A stretch of 52,512 nt of DNA. Source: an uncultured Senegalimassilia sp. (GTDB taxonomy: Bacteria > Actinomycetota > Coriobacteriia > Coriobacteriales > Eggerthellaceae). The stretch is taken from assembly GCF_902464545.1 (NCBI RefSeq), contig NZ_CABQJR010000017.1:1-52512 (forward strand). Reading direction: 5' to 3'. The notes beneath the pieces were generated by a model. It ran no database searches. It worked only from the letters and a program-made list of their open reading frames with translations, and had not been told where the DNA came from. This document shows, one piece after another, positions 9,153 to 16,822 of this stretch. The translations under genes were made by a program, and so were the position numbers. Position 1 is the first letter of the stretch, and the number at the start of each line of letters is the position of its first letter.

Positions 9153-9463
9153 AGGCGTGAGCTCCTTCATAGTTACCTTTCAGACGCGCGTTTCCCTTGC
9201 CACTGCAAGCTATAGGCTAGCGAACTAGTCAACTCTCGTAGCTTAGCATCTTGCACCAGCAAGCAGCACGTCAACTTGCTGTAACTTACGGTACCGGCGC
9301 TATGTTTCCGGCAGTTTTCAGCACTTGGAACGTTTCGTTACGGAAAGGGCGAACGCACCGGCTGCTTTTGCGCCCTAACAACGCGGAAAGCCCGCCCCGC
9401 TTTCGCGGAACGGGCTTTCCAGGCTTGCACGACCACGCATAGCGCAGCCAAAGGAAACAAACC
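9153..9463. other. Spacer between glnN and rpsI
   Basis: No gene was found in these 311 bp. The part next to glnN should hold its promoter; TTGACT- and TTGACG-like hexamers are visible on the minus strand, but none is at ideal spacing from a good -10. The rpsI terminator occupies 9385-9420. Confidence 0.5.
9385..9420 (-). terminator. Terminator downstream of rpsI
   Basis: GGAAAGCCCG pairs with CGGGCTTTCC across a loop that itself folds (CCGC-TTTC-GCGG). It lies about 45 bp past the rpsI stop. The downstream T-run is poor, so the call rests on stem strength. Confidence 0.65.
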
Positions 9464-9856
9464 TTAGCGCTTGCTGAACTGCGGGCGCTTGCGGGCCTTC
9501 TTCAGACCGTACTTCTTGCGCTCGACCATACGAGCGTCGCGCGTCAGGAAGCCAGCCTTCTTCAGCTCGGCGCGGTAGTCGCCAGCTGCCAGCAGGGCAC
9601 GGGAGATGCCGTGACGCAGAGCGCCGGCCTGACCCGAGATGCCGCCGCCGTCGATGCGGGCGAGCACGTCGAAGTGATCCTGGGTATCCGTGACCTTGAA
9701 CGGGGTCTTGGCATAGTCGAGCAGAGCCTCGCGGCCGAAGTACTCCTTGCCATCGCGACCGTTGACGGTCACCTTGCCGGTGCCGGGAACGAGGCGCACG
9801 CGAGCGACAGCGTTCTTACGACGACCGGTGCCGTAGTACAATGCTTCATTCGCCAT
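9464..9856 (-). CDS. rpsI: 30S ribosomal protein S9
   Basis: The 130-residue protein has the S9 N-terminus YYGTGRRKNAVARVRLVPG and the invariant basic C-terminus KYGLKKARKRPQFSKR, whose last residues reach the ribosomal P site. It lies 3 bp after rplM, the usual L13-S9 operon pairing in bacteria. Confidence 0.98.
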   Translation of the reverse strand: MANEALYYGTGRRKNAVARVRLVPGTGKVTVNGRDGKEYFGREALLDYAKTPFKVTDTQDHFDVLARIDGGGISGQAGALRHGISRALLAAGDYRAELKKAGFLTRDARMVERKKYGLKKARKRPQFSKR

Positions 9857-9859
9857 GGT

Positions 9860-10294
9860 TTAGCCCTCCATCTTGATCTCGGTCGGCTTCTGAGCCATAT
9901 GCGGGTGCTCGGCACCAGCGTAAACCTTCAGCTTCAAGCCCTGCTTGCGGCCCAGCGTGTTCTTCGGCAGCATGCCCTTGACGGCATGCTCGATGACGCG
10001 CTCGGGGTGCTTGGCCATGGCCTCAGCGAAGGTCTCGGACTTCAGTCCGCCCGGATGACCGGTGTGATGGTAGTAGACCTTGTTCAGCTCCTTCGTGCCG
10101 GTCACGCGAACCTTGTCCGCGTTGATGATGATCACGAAGTCGCCGGTGTCCACGTGCGGCGTGTACTGCGGCTTGTGCTTGCCCTTCAGAAGGGTAGCGG
10201 CCTTGGTGGCAACACGGCCGAGGACCTGATCCTCAGCGTCGATGATGTACCATTTGCGCTCAACTTCATGAGGCTTAGCGTGATACGTCTTCAC
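9860..10294 (-). CDS. rplM: 50S ribosomal protein L13
   Basis: The 144-residue protein matches L13 along its whole length, with WYIIDAEDQVLGRVATKAA at the start and GMLPKNTLGRKQGLKLKVYAG toward the end. It is first gene of the rplM-rpsI operon. The untranslated leader back to the predicted promoter is about 175 nt, long enough to hold an autoregulatory structure, but no known L13 leader motif was recognised. Confidence 0.98.
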   Translation of the reverse strand: MKTYHAKPHEVERKWYIIDAEDQVLGRVATKAATLLKGKHKPQYTPHVDTGDFVIIINADKVRVTGTKELNKVYYHHTGHPGGLKSETFAEAMAKHPERVIEHAVKGMLPKNTLGRKQGLKLKVYAGAEHPHMAQKPTEIKMEG

Positions 10295-10477
10295 TGTTTT
10301 TCCTCCATGTCCTTCCTGTTACGCTGTGCGACCACAGCGCACAGGGTGTCGTTTTTCAAAAGTGCAAGTCTGTATGCTGCCGGTTTCCTACGCCGGCGCG
10401 CTTCGTCGGGTCTGGACTTCCCTTCTTGGCGCTGCCTCCACCTTGCGTTTACGGGGCTTTTGAAAGCGAACTTTTAT

Positions 10478-10507
10478 AGTCTACGGTTTCAGCTGCTTTG
10501 AAGTCAA
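10478..10507 (-). promoter_or_regulatory. Predicted sigma-A promoter of rplM-rpsI
   Basis: On the minus strand TTGACT (plus coordinates 10502-10507) is followed 18 bp later by TAGACT (10478-10483). The flanking DNA is AT-rich against a GC-rich background. Confidence 0.65.
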
Positions 10508-11551
10508 TGGGGCATGTGTGCCCATCTGGGGTTACTCCGCGATTTTCACACGGACTGCACGAATGCGGCGCCGCCCCGCACGCAACCGCGCTGACAAAAC
10601 CGTCGCCGACCGACGTTCGCACCAGACCGACCCGCCCCGCCGAGCCGGCAATGCCAGGCGGCAAGCCCCGCCGCCAGTGCCGACCAGCGCCCCGGGCCGC
10701 TGCGCCACCAACCCATTACACCGGGCCGCCGCGCTGCGCCGACGATACCACCGATAGGCGGTTCGCCTGTTTCGCCATCGCCGAACGCAAACCTGCCGCG
10801 CAGCCGGGCCCACCACCTCTGCCGGCTGCTAAGCCCATATCATCCGACCCCCAGCATCACCCGACCTGCCCTGAACGCTGCCACCCCACCCGCCCCACCG
10901 ACCCGACTCCTAGCGTTTTGGGCGGATGTCCGCCATATCCAACCACCCCTTTCTCCGCCTCGGGCCCTTTCGCGTTCGCCGTTCTTCACACCTCCCCCGA
11001 GTCCTGGATGGTTTTGCAGTTTTTGGCCCCCGTTTTTGACACCCGTCTGGAGTTCTGGGCGGTATTTCCTTCGCATCGTCTGGAAAAATGTTTGCGAACA
11101 CAAACTATCAAGTCTCTGACCTGGGGTTTTCCGATACCTTCAACAACTGCACTCGCAATCATGGTTTCAAAACCGCCCAGAAGATTCTGAACACCCCACC
11201 GAAGCCCAATTCGGCGCCCACCGCAGCCCGCATCGCCGCTTCGCCGCAGCCCGTTTTGGCGCCTACCGCTGCCCACGTCGATGCCCACCACAGCCCGCAC
11301 GATTCACACGAGACGAGATTTCGCATCCATCAGCAACCGAAGGCGAAACTTAGCCGTCCATGCAATCCGCAGCCCGGCAATCCCCCGGCAAACCTCCGCT
11401 GCGCTGCCGCCAAGCCGACGCTATCCCTGCAAGGCTCGCGGCCTCTTCTTGCAAGACCTCGCCAAGGGTTTCGCAAGACGACGGCGTCAAACTGCTAGCA
11501 TGCCCGCGCATATTCCCGATGCGCTTGCCCACCGATGACACGAGGTCGCCA
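10508..11551. other. Gene-poor, C-rich low-complexity region
   Basis: No reading frame here looks like a protein: the open frames are proline/arginine-rich artefacts of C-rich DNA with no ribosome sites. From 10550 to 10980 the plus strand is strongly C-rich and full of ccgcc/gacc-type short degenerate repeats. Between 11205 and 11300 there is a short tandem repeat built on GCGCC(C/T)ACCGC(A/T)GCCC. The dispersed repeat copy A sits at 11001-11190. The end holds the promoter zone of the gene at 11552. Confidence 0.5.
11001..11190 (+). repeat. Dispersed intergenic repeat, copy A (MITE-like)
   Basis: This segment aligns collinearly with the reverse complement of 13005-13180. Shared blocks in order are TTTTGCAG, GGCCCC, TTTGACA, TTCTGGGCGGT (11053-11063), CTGACCTGGGG (11116-11126) and CAAAACCGCCCAGAAG (11168-11183). 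The TTCTGGGCGGT and ACCGCCCAGAA (11172-11182) blocks form inverted arms 130 bp apart. No protein is encoded. The structure suggests a non-autonomous mobile element or palindromic intergenic repeat. Confidence 0.65.
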
Positions 11552-12490
11552 ATGATCGCCTTATCCCACACTTCTGCCCTCCGATATCTGCGCAGCCAGT
11601 CCGAAATCAATAGGTTGCCGCCATCGAAAACGCCTTCCGCTTTCGGAATCTCGCGATACGACGCCCCGCGCCTAACGCAGCGGTTCGCCGCAATCGGCGA
11701 TGGGACCGTTCACGTGCTCGCGACCGAACAGCGAAGGCGACGGTCCATCAGTTCCATAACATGCCACCTTGCCGAGAAGGTTCCGCCGAACGGCGTTGTC
11801 CATGTTGAGGGCGATATCTTCTGCAGCACGCCCGAGCTGTGCTTTCTGCAGATGGCGCGCGTACTACCTCTTCTTCAGCTGATCAAGCTCGGGTTCGAGC
11901 TGTGCGGATGCTATTCCCTCGCACCCGATGGACGCGCAATCGAGCAGCCGGCGCTCACCTCCAAGGACAGAATCGGCGACTTTCTCGGAAGCGCAAAAGG
12001 CGCACGCGGCATTGCGCGAGCCCGCCAGGCGCTGACGCATATAGCGGAGGGGTCGGCCTCCCCGAGGGAGACCGCGTTGGCCATGTTGCTTTGCACGCCG
12101 CCATGCTGGGGAGGCTATGGCTTTTCGAAGCCGCAGATGAACTATCCCGTTTGCGCCCCGGACCTGCGAAGGGCGCATGGCGTGCGGCAGTTTTATTGCG
12201 ACCTGTTCTGGCCGAACTGGAACCTTGCGGTCGAATACGACAGCAAGGCGCACCACAGCGATGAGCGCAAGATCGTCGAAGACCAAACGCGAGCCACCAT
12301 TTTGACGTCGCTTGGAATCAGCGTCATCTCGCTCCGTACGCAGCAGGTCGATGACCCGGTCCGCTTCGAACACGCCGCTGCCGCCATTGCCGCGCATCGC
12401 AAGCGGAAACGGCCCCTGCCCAAGCCCGATGCGATTCAGCAAGGCATCTTGCGCGAGTTCGCGCTGAACAGCGCATTCGATATTCACTAA
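11552..12490 (+). CDS. Orphan protein with C-terminal DUF559/Vsr-like (PD-(D/E)XK) nuclease domain
   Basis: The 312-residue frame is the only convincing gene in this 3.2-kb stretch. The start at 11552 has GAGG 6 bp upstream and opens MIALSHTSALRYLR, an N-terminus seen in Coriobacteriia proteins of this kind; the longer upstream frame lacks support. Near residue 225-280 the sequence FYCDLFWPNWNLAVEYDSKAHH, followed by a charged helix and SLGISVISLRTQQV, has the Asp-(x)n-Glu-x-Asp spacing of the Vsr/DUF559 endonuclease-like fold. Such proteins are often annotated as AbiEi-related or plain endonuclease-domain proteins; the biological role is unknown. No partner toxin or methylase is adjacent. 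Inverted repeat copies A and B flank it on both sides. Confidence 0.75.
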   Translation: MIALSHTSALRYLRSQSEINRLPPSKTPSAFGISRYDAPRLTQRFAAIGDGTVHVLATEQRRRRSISSITCHLAEKVPPNGVVHVEGDIFCSTPELCFLQMARVLPLLQLIKLGFELCGCYSLAPDGRAIEQPALTSKDRIGDFLGSAKGARGIARARQALTHIAEGSASPRETALAMLLCTPPCWGGYGFSKPQMNYPVCAPDLRRAHGVRQFYCDLFWPNWNLAVEYDSKAHHSDERKIVEDQTRATILTSLGISVISLRTQQVDDPVRFEHAAAAIAAHRKRKRPLPKPDAIQQGILREFALNSAFDIH

Positions 12491-12996
12491 GGATGCGCCG
12501 GCGCGGTCGGCACCACGGTCCGAGCGGGCGAAGTCGGGAGAAGGACGGGGTTCGGATAAAAGAAGCCAGCTCGACAGGCGGCAGGCTCGGGCAGACGAAG
12601 CTGCGCAAGGGATGGGAATTCGGAAGAGGAGAGCAACGCGACGGGCGGGGCCAAGACGGAAGGAGCTGAGCACCAGGCAGCAAACTCGAGCGGAAAGGGC
12701 CGACACGACAGGCGGAGTTCGGGCTAGAGAAGCCAGCTCGACGGACGGGCCGGGTGAACCAACCAGGGCATCGAGCGACAAACCTAGACGAAGACAACAA
12801 CACGACAAACAGCGGATTCGAACGGATATAGCTGTGCAAGGAATAGCGAGGCCGAGCGGAAGAAGCCAGCGCGAGGGACTCTGGCGGAAGGAACTGCGCG
12901 AGTGCCGACCGGGCGAAACGAAGCGAACGCGCCCTTGCCCGCGACGAGGGCTTGCGCGGAAGCGGTCGCGAAGCAAGCAGGAGGGTTAGGCGACCG
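12491..12996. repeat. Purine-rich degenerate repeat region
   Basis: About 500 bp following the orphan gene is strongly G+A-rich on the plus strand and contains no plausible gene. The decamer AGAAGCCAGC recurs at 12561, 12728 and 12861, each in a longer degenerate match (followed by TCGAC or GCGAG), with spacings of 167 and 133 bp. Motifs of the type GACAGGCGG and CGGAAGGA(G/A)CTG also recur. It looks like decayed tandem repeats rather than coding DNA. Confidence 0.5.
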
Positions 12997-13004
12997 CAAT
13001 GGGG

Positions 13005-13180
13005 TTGCCTAAACTTCTGGGCGGTTTTGCAGGCGAAAACGGCGAGGAGCGCCCTCTGACGCATGCGTTTCCCCAGGTCAGAAATATTCGGCACGAAATC
13101 GTCCCCCGAAAACCGCCCAGAAGTTCAGGGAAGATGTCAAATTTGGGGCCCATTTTCTGCAAAAGGGCCCAGAAGATGGG
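13005..13180 (-). repeat. Dispersed intergenic repeat, copy B (MITE-like)
   Basis: Inverted homologue of copy A. The arms AACTTCTGGGCGGTTTTG (13012-13029) and AAAACCGCCCAGAAGTT (13109-13125) are near-perfect inverted repeats about 80 bp apart, enclosing CCCCAGGTCAG (13071-13081). The extension to 13175 contains TTTGGGGCCC and CTGCAAAAG, matching the outer part of copy A. No coding capacity. Confidence 0.65.
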
Positions 13181-13796
13181 GAGCACGGCAAGTGCGTCTC
13201 CGAGACGGTTCCGGGCGCCAAAAGACAACGCCGAGAAAAGCACGAGTACAGCTCGAAACAATGTCGATGTCTTGCACTGTCGGTGTTGCGCATTGCCGAT
13301 GGATTATATAAGCCGGTGGCAATACTTGACTGCATCGGCCTGCCGCCATATCAGCCCGTACACTCGGCCGGCACCGCGAAACCGCCAAACGCCGGGCGTA
13401 CACCGCGCTGACATCTCGATCAGGTCGACGACCTCCAGTTGCACCCGGGATGTCCGTCACCCAGAGCCGCTTCGCCAACCCGCTGCCCCCGCTGGTCCGC
13501 CGCATCGCCTGGCCGACGCGCCGACCTGCACGCTTTGCCGGCATTGCAAGCCCACCTGTCACCGATTCTCCGCACCACGCTGCTCGCATCGCCACCCGCA
13601 GCCCGCCTGCTCGCCTGCTGCGTTTGCTTGCGGCGATAACTTGCTTTCTGGTTTACCAATAACCCGGTATTCTGAGCCTTTGATATTATGGTGCAGGCGG
13701 TAAGTTTCAGCAGGTGAACGGCGCCAACTCCGCCGCACAACCGCACATACCCGTCCCGCCCGCGCGCGGGACGCTCAATCCGGAAAGGACCGATCC
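13181..13796. other. Non-coding region upstream of metA
   Basis: These 616 bp hold no convincing gene; frames are arginine/proline-rich artefacts. 13330-13620 is C-rich low-complexity DNA like 10550-10980. The metA promoter should lie in the AT-richer 13635-13700 (TATTAT at about 13684). None of the known SAM riboswitch cores was recognised in the leader. Confidence 0.45.
13752..13773 (+). promoter_or_regulatory. Leader hairpin before metA
   Basis: CGTCCCGC-N6-GCGGGACG forms an 8-bp GC stem 23 bp before the metA start and about 10 bp before its GGAAAGG ribosome site. It could affect translation or be a processing or attenuator element; no T-run follows. Confidence 0.4.
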
Positions 13797-14723
13797 ATGC
13801 CAATCAGGATCCCCGACCAGCTGCCCGCGACCGAGCAGCTGGAAAGCGAGAACATCTTCGTCATGACCGAGCATCGAGCCATGCATCAGGACATCCGCCC
13901 GCTGCGCGTGCTGCTGCTCAACCTCATGCCGAAGAAGATCGAGACCGAAACGCAGATCATGCGCAAGCTGTCCAACACCCCGCTGCAGATCGAGGTGGAG
14001 CTGCTGCACACCATCTCGCATGAGTCGCGCAACGTCTCCCAAGAGCACCTGAAGACGTTCTATCGCTCGTTCGACCAGGTCAAAGACAACCGCTACGACG
14101 GCATGATCATCACCGGCGCGCCCGTCGAGCTGCACGAGTTCGAGGACGTCGACTACTGGGACGAGCTGTGCCGCATCATGAAGTGGTCCACCACCAACGT
14201 GCACTCCACGCTGCACATCTGCTGGGGCGCGCAGGCCGGCATCTTCTACCACTACGGCATCCAGAAGCACGAGCTGCCGAAGAAGCTCTCCGGCGTGTTC
14301 AACCATGACGTGCTCAAACCCTCCAGCCCGCTGGTGCGCGGGTTCGACGACCGCTTCTGGGCGCCGCATTCCCGCCACACCACCGTGTACGCCGAGGACA
14401 TCGAGGCGGACCCGCGCCTGGAGATCGTCGCGCAGTCCGATGAGGCCGGCGTTTACATCGCCAAGAGCACCGACAGCCGCCACTTCTTCGTGTTCGGCCA
14501 CCCCGAGTACGATACCGGCACGCTGCGCGCCGAGTACGAGCGCGACGTGAACAAGGGCATGGACGTCCCCGTTCCGGCCCACTACTTCCCCAACGACGAC
14601 CCCACGCAGGAGCCGGTCAGCACGTGGCGCGCGCACGCGCAGCTGCTGTACACGAACTGGCTGAACTACTACGTGTACCAGACCACGCCTTACGACCTGA
14701 GCGACTTGGGCGCCGGCGAATAG
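13797..14723 (+). CDS. metA: Homoserine O-acyltransferase, predicted acetyl-CoA type
   Basis: The 308-residue protein is a full-length MetA. The nucleophile Cys142 (HICWGAQAG), His235 and Glu237 (FGHPEYD) of the catalytic triad are present at the same numbering as E. coli. Residue 111 is Glu (ITGAPVELHEF) where E. coli has Gly; in this family Glu111 selects acetyl-CoA and Gly111 succinyl-CoA, so the enzyme probably makes O-acetyl-L-homoserine. It acts in the first committed step of methionine synthesis, drawing on homoserine from the hom product nearby. A GGAAAGG site lies 8 bp before the ATG. Confidence 0.96.
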   Translation: MPIRIPDQLPATEQLESENIFVMTEHRAMHQDIRPLRVLLLNLMPKKIETETQIMRKLSNTPLQIEVELLHTISHESRNVSQEHLKTFYRSFDQVKDNRYDGMIITGAPVELHEFEDVDYWDELCRIMKWSTTNVHSTLHICWGAQAGIFYHYGIQKHELPKKLSGVFNHDVLKPSSPLVRGFDDRFWAPHSRHTTVYAEDIEADPRLEIVAQSDEAGVYIAKSTDSRHFFVFGHPEYDTGTLRAEYERDVNKGMDVPVPAHYFPNDDPTQEPVSTWRAHAQLLYTNWLNYYVYQTTPYDLSDLGAGE

Positions 14724-14732
14724 GGAAACGCC

Positions 14733-14975
14733 ATGCCGAAGCACTACACCATCAAACCGCAGGTCACTCCTTTGCCCGGCAAAGCCGGCAAGAGGCCGTC
14801 GACTGGAGCGGGGCGACAGTCGGCGAAGGAGGGCGCAGTGCCCGGATCCGCATCGGAGCAGCCCGCGAACGACCCCTTCATCCGCGCCGAGAACGAGGAC
14901 GACGACGGCTACGATCCCTACTCGGACCGCCCGCCCACACCCGAGCCCCTGTTCCAGGAAAACCCCTGGGATTAG
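14733..14975 (+). CDS. Small acidic hypothetical protein downstream of metA
   Basis: The 80-residue frame starts 9 bp after the metA stop and ends before the shared terminator, so it is probably cotranscribed. The first half is Lys/Pro/Ser/Gly-rich and looks disordered; the second half is acidic (ENEDDDGYDPYSD) and ends QENPWD. No domain is recognised. The ribosome site is weak (GGGAAACGCC). Its continuity and position support a real gene, but the function is unknown. Confidence 0.55.
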   Translation: MPKHYTIKPQVTPLPGKAGKRPSTGAGRQSAKEGAVPGSASEQPANDPFIRAENEDDDGYDPYSDRPPTPEPLFQENPWD

Positions 14976-15084
14976 GGGGCGCTTCGAGGGAATCTGCCCC
15001 GCGAAAAACTCGAGCCCGCCATGGCTTCGCAGAGTTGGGAATCGGAAGGCCGCCCTCAGGGAAATCAAACCGACCAACAAACCG

Positions 15085-15122
15085 CGATGGGCCCGGAACG
15101 AGTAATCGTTCCGGGCCCATCG
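15085..15122. terminator. Strong bidirectional terminator between metA operon and HAD gene
   Basis: CGATGGGCCCGGAACGA pairs perfectly with TCGTTCCGGGCCCATCG around a GTAA loop and is followed by ATTTTGAT on the plus strand. It separates the convergent metA and HAD transcripts. Confidence 0.9.
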
Positions 15123-15158
15123 ATTTTGATCAGAGAATCGGGGAACGCCTCCCGGCCC

Positions 15159-15860
15159 CTACTTGTTCGCCGTGCCGACGAAGAGCGGCTGCTCGTTCCA
15201 GGTGAGGAATTCCTCGACCGTGAGGTCCTCGAAGCTGCGGATCGCGTGCTCCACCGAAGCCTGCAGGGCATCCCATGTGCCGGCGTCATCGCTGTCGTAT
15301 ATGGCGAGCGTGCGGTAGCCGGCACCGCCGAGTGTACCGATAGCGTATGCGGAATCCTCAACGCCCCAGGTCAGCTCCTTGGACGTACCCATAATCTCAC
15401 GAGCGCGGTCCCATACGTCGGGCTCGCGCTTCGTGGAACGCACGTCCTCGACCGACAGCACGCGCTCGAGATACGGGGCGAACCCGCAACGCTCGATACC
15501 GGCCATCAGGTAGGGCTTGGGGCTCGAAGAAGCCACCGTCAGATGCGCGCCCGCCTGAGCAAGCCCCTGAACGAACTCGAGCGCGCCGGGACGCGCCTCG
15601 GCGCGATGGCGGTAGAAGTCAAGCATGTACTCGTCGATCATGCCGACCACCTCGTGGTCGCTTTCGCCCAAGCCGAACTTCTCGTGGAAGAACGCGCCGC
15701 ACTCGGGAATGCTCATGGGCGCCAGCGCCGCCACGTCATCGGCGGTCAGCGTGCCTCCTGCACGCTCGGCCAGCTCGTTTTGCAGCCCGTGCCACACGCC
15801 CATCGAATCGAGCAGCGTGCCATCGCAGTCGAACACCACGCCGATCTTGCTTGCGTCCAT
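15159..15860 (-). CDS. HAD-superfamily hydrolase, beta-phosphoglucomutase-like
   Basis: The 233-residue protein has HAD motif I DCDGTLLDS with both catalytic Asp residues, a helical cap, motif II in TVASSS, a basic motif III region (STKREPDVWDRA) and motif IV GVEDSAYAI. This matches subfamily I HADs such as phosphoglycolate phosphatase and beta-phosphoglucomutase. The substrate cannot be assigned from sequence. AAGGA lies 6 bp before the ATG. It is flanked by terminators on both sides, so it is monocistronic. Confidence 0.9.
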   Translation of the reverse strand: MDASKIGVVFDCDGTLLDSMGVWHGLQNELAERAGGTLTADDVAALAPMSIPECGAFFHEKFGLGESDHEVVGMIDEYMLDFYRHRAEARPGALEFVQGLAQAGAHLTVASSSPKPYLMAGIERCGFAPYLERVLSVEDVRSTKREPDVWDRAREIMGTSKELTWGVEDSAYAIGTLGGAGYRTLAIYDSDDAGTWDALQASVEHAIRSFEDLTVEEFLTWNEQPLFVGTANK

Positions 15861-15950
15861 GACTCATCCTTCCCTTGCGTTTGCCTTTTCCCAAGCCTAG
15901 CAGGAAGCGCGCCCGCCCGCCAGAACTGCAGACCAACACCCGAAAACAGC

Positions 15951-15987
15951 AGCGGCGCCGAACGACCCATGGCCGTTCGGCGCCGCT
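15951..15987 (-). terminator. Terminator of pyrE
   Basis: AGCGGCGCCGAACG pairs with CGTTCGGCGCCGCT around a 9-nt loop. On the minus strand it is followed by a TTTT run, about 45 bp past the pyrE stop. Confidence 0.85.
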
Positions 15988-16032
15988 AGGCTTCGTTATT
16001 CGATTTATCCGAAGCGATCGGGCGTGCGTTGC

Positions 16033-16716
16033 CTATTCCTTGACGCCGTACTGCTCGTAGTACTCGTCGATGGCGGCCTTGATGTCGTCGTTGATGACGA
16101 CCTCGCCCTCGACCTCCTTGTTGTACAGGCACTCGACGACCTCGGCCATGCTGACGATGGACGCCACGGGGAAGCCGTACTTCTCCTGCACCTCTTTCTG
16201 AGCGGTGACCACACCGCCCTTGCCGACCTCCATGCGGTTCAGACTGACGATCAGGCCCTTTACCTCCACGTCGGCAGCGCCCTTGAGGATGGGATACGTC
16301 TCGTCGATGGACTTGCCGGAGGTGGTGACGTCCTCGACCATGATGACGCGATCGCCGTCGTGCAGGTCGGCGCCCAGCAGGTTGCCCTTGTCGGCACCGT
16401 GGTCCTTGACCTCCTTGCGGTTGCAGCAGTAGCGCACTTCCTTGCCGTAGAGCTCCTGCAACGCGATGGCGGTGACCACGGCCAGCGGAATGCCCTTATA
16501 GGCCGGGCCGAACACCACGTCGAAGTCCAGGCCGAAGTTGTCGTGGATGGCCTGGGCGTAGTACTTGCCCAGACGATGCAGCTGCTCGCCCGTGACGTAC
16601 GCGCCGGCGTTCATGAAGAACGGGGACTGACGGCCGCTCTTCAGCGTGAAGCTGCCGAACTTCAAAACGTGGCTCTCCACCATGAAGTGGATGAACTCTT
16701 CCTTATACTGCTCCAT
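16033..16716 (-). CDS. pyrE: Orotate phosphoribosyltransferase
   Basis: The 227-residue protein has the PRPP-binding motif RVIMVEDVTTSGKS, the upstream VVFGPAYKGIPLAV block, and the RKEVKDHG loop. It joins orotate to PRPP in pyrimidine synthesis. A good AAAGGGG site precedes the ATG. No other pyr gene is adjacent, so its regulation may be separate from the rest of the pathway; the 105-bp spacer before it holds its promoter. Confidence 0.96.
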   Translation of the reverse strand: MEQYKEEFIHFMVESHVLKFGSFTLKSGRQSPFFMNAGAYVTGEQLHRLGKYYAQAIHDNFGLDFDVVFGPAYKGIPLAVVTAIALQELYGKEVRYCCNRKEVKDHGADKGNLLGADLHDGDRVIMVEDVTTSGKSIDETYPILKGAADVEVKGLIVSLNRMEVGKGGVVTAQKEVQEKYGFPVASIVSMAEVVECLYNKEVEGEVVINDDIKAAIDEYYEQYGVKE

Positions 16717-16822
16717 GAAATCCCCTTTCGCAAAGAAACGGGGCGGGGAAACAATCCCTTTGCCCCGTTAAACCGGCTCCAGATAAAGTAGCAAATTCTC
16801 TTCGATTATGCCAACAAACGCG

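Noticed and set aside
11839..12976. Overlapping frames on both strands around the orphan nuclease and purine-rich region
   Set aside because: Arg/Ser/Pro-rich artefacts of base skew; they lack ribosome sites and do not keep a protein-like pattern.
13620..13796. SAM riboswitch or S-box before metA
   Set aside because: None of the known SAM-I, SAM-II or SAM-IV core motifs is visible; only a simple GC hairpin is present.
15356..15380. Another CTGACCTGGGG match (minus strand) near 15366
   Set aside because: It lies within the HAD gene and encodes conserved residues LTWG before motif IV, so it is a coincidental coding match, not a repeat copy.
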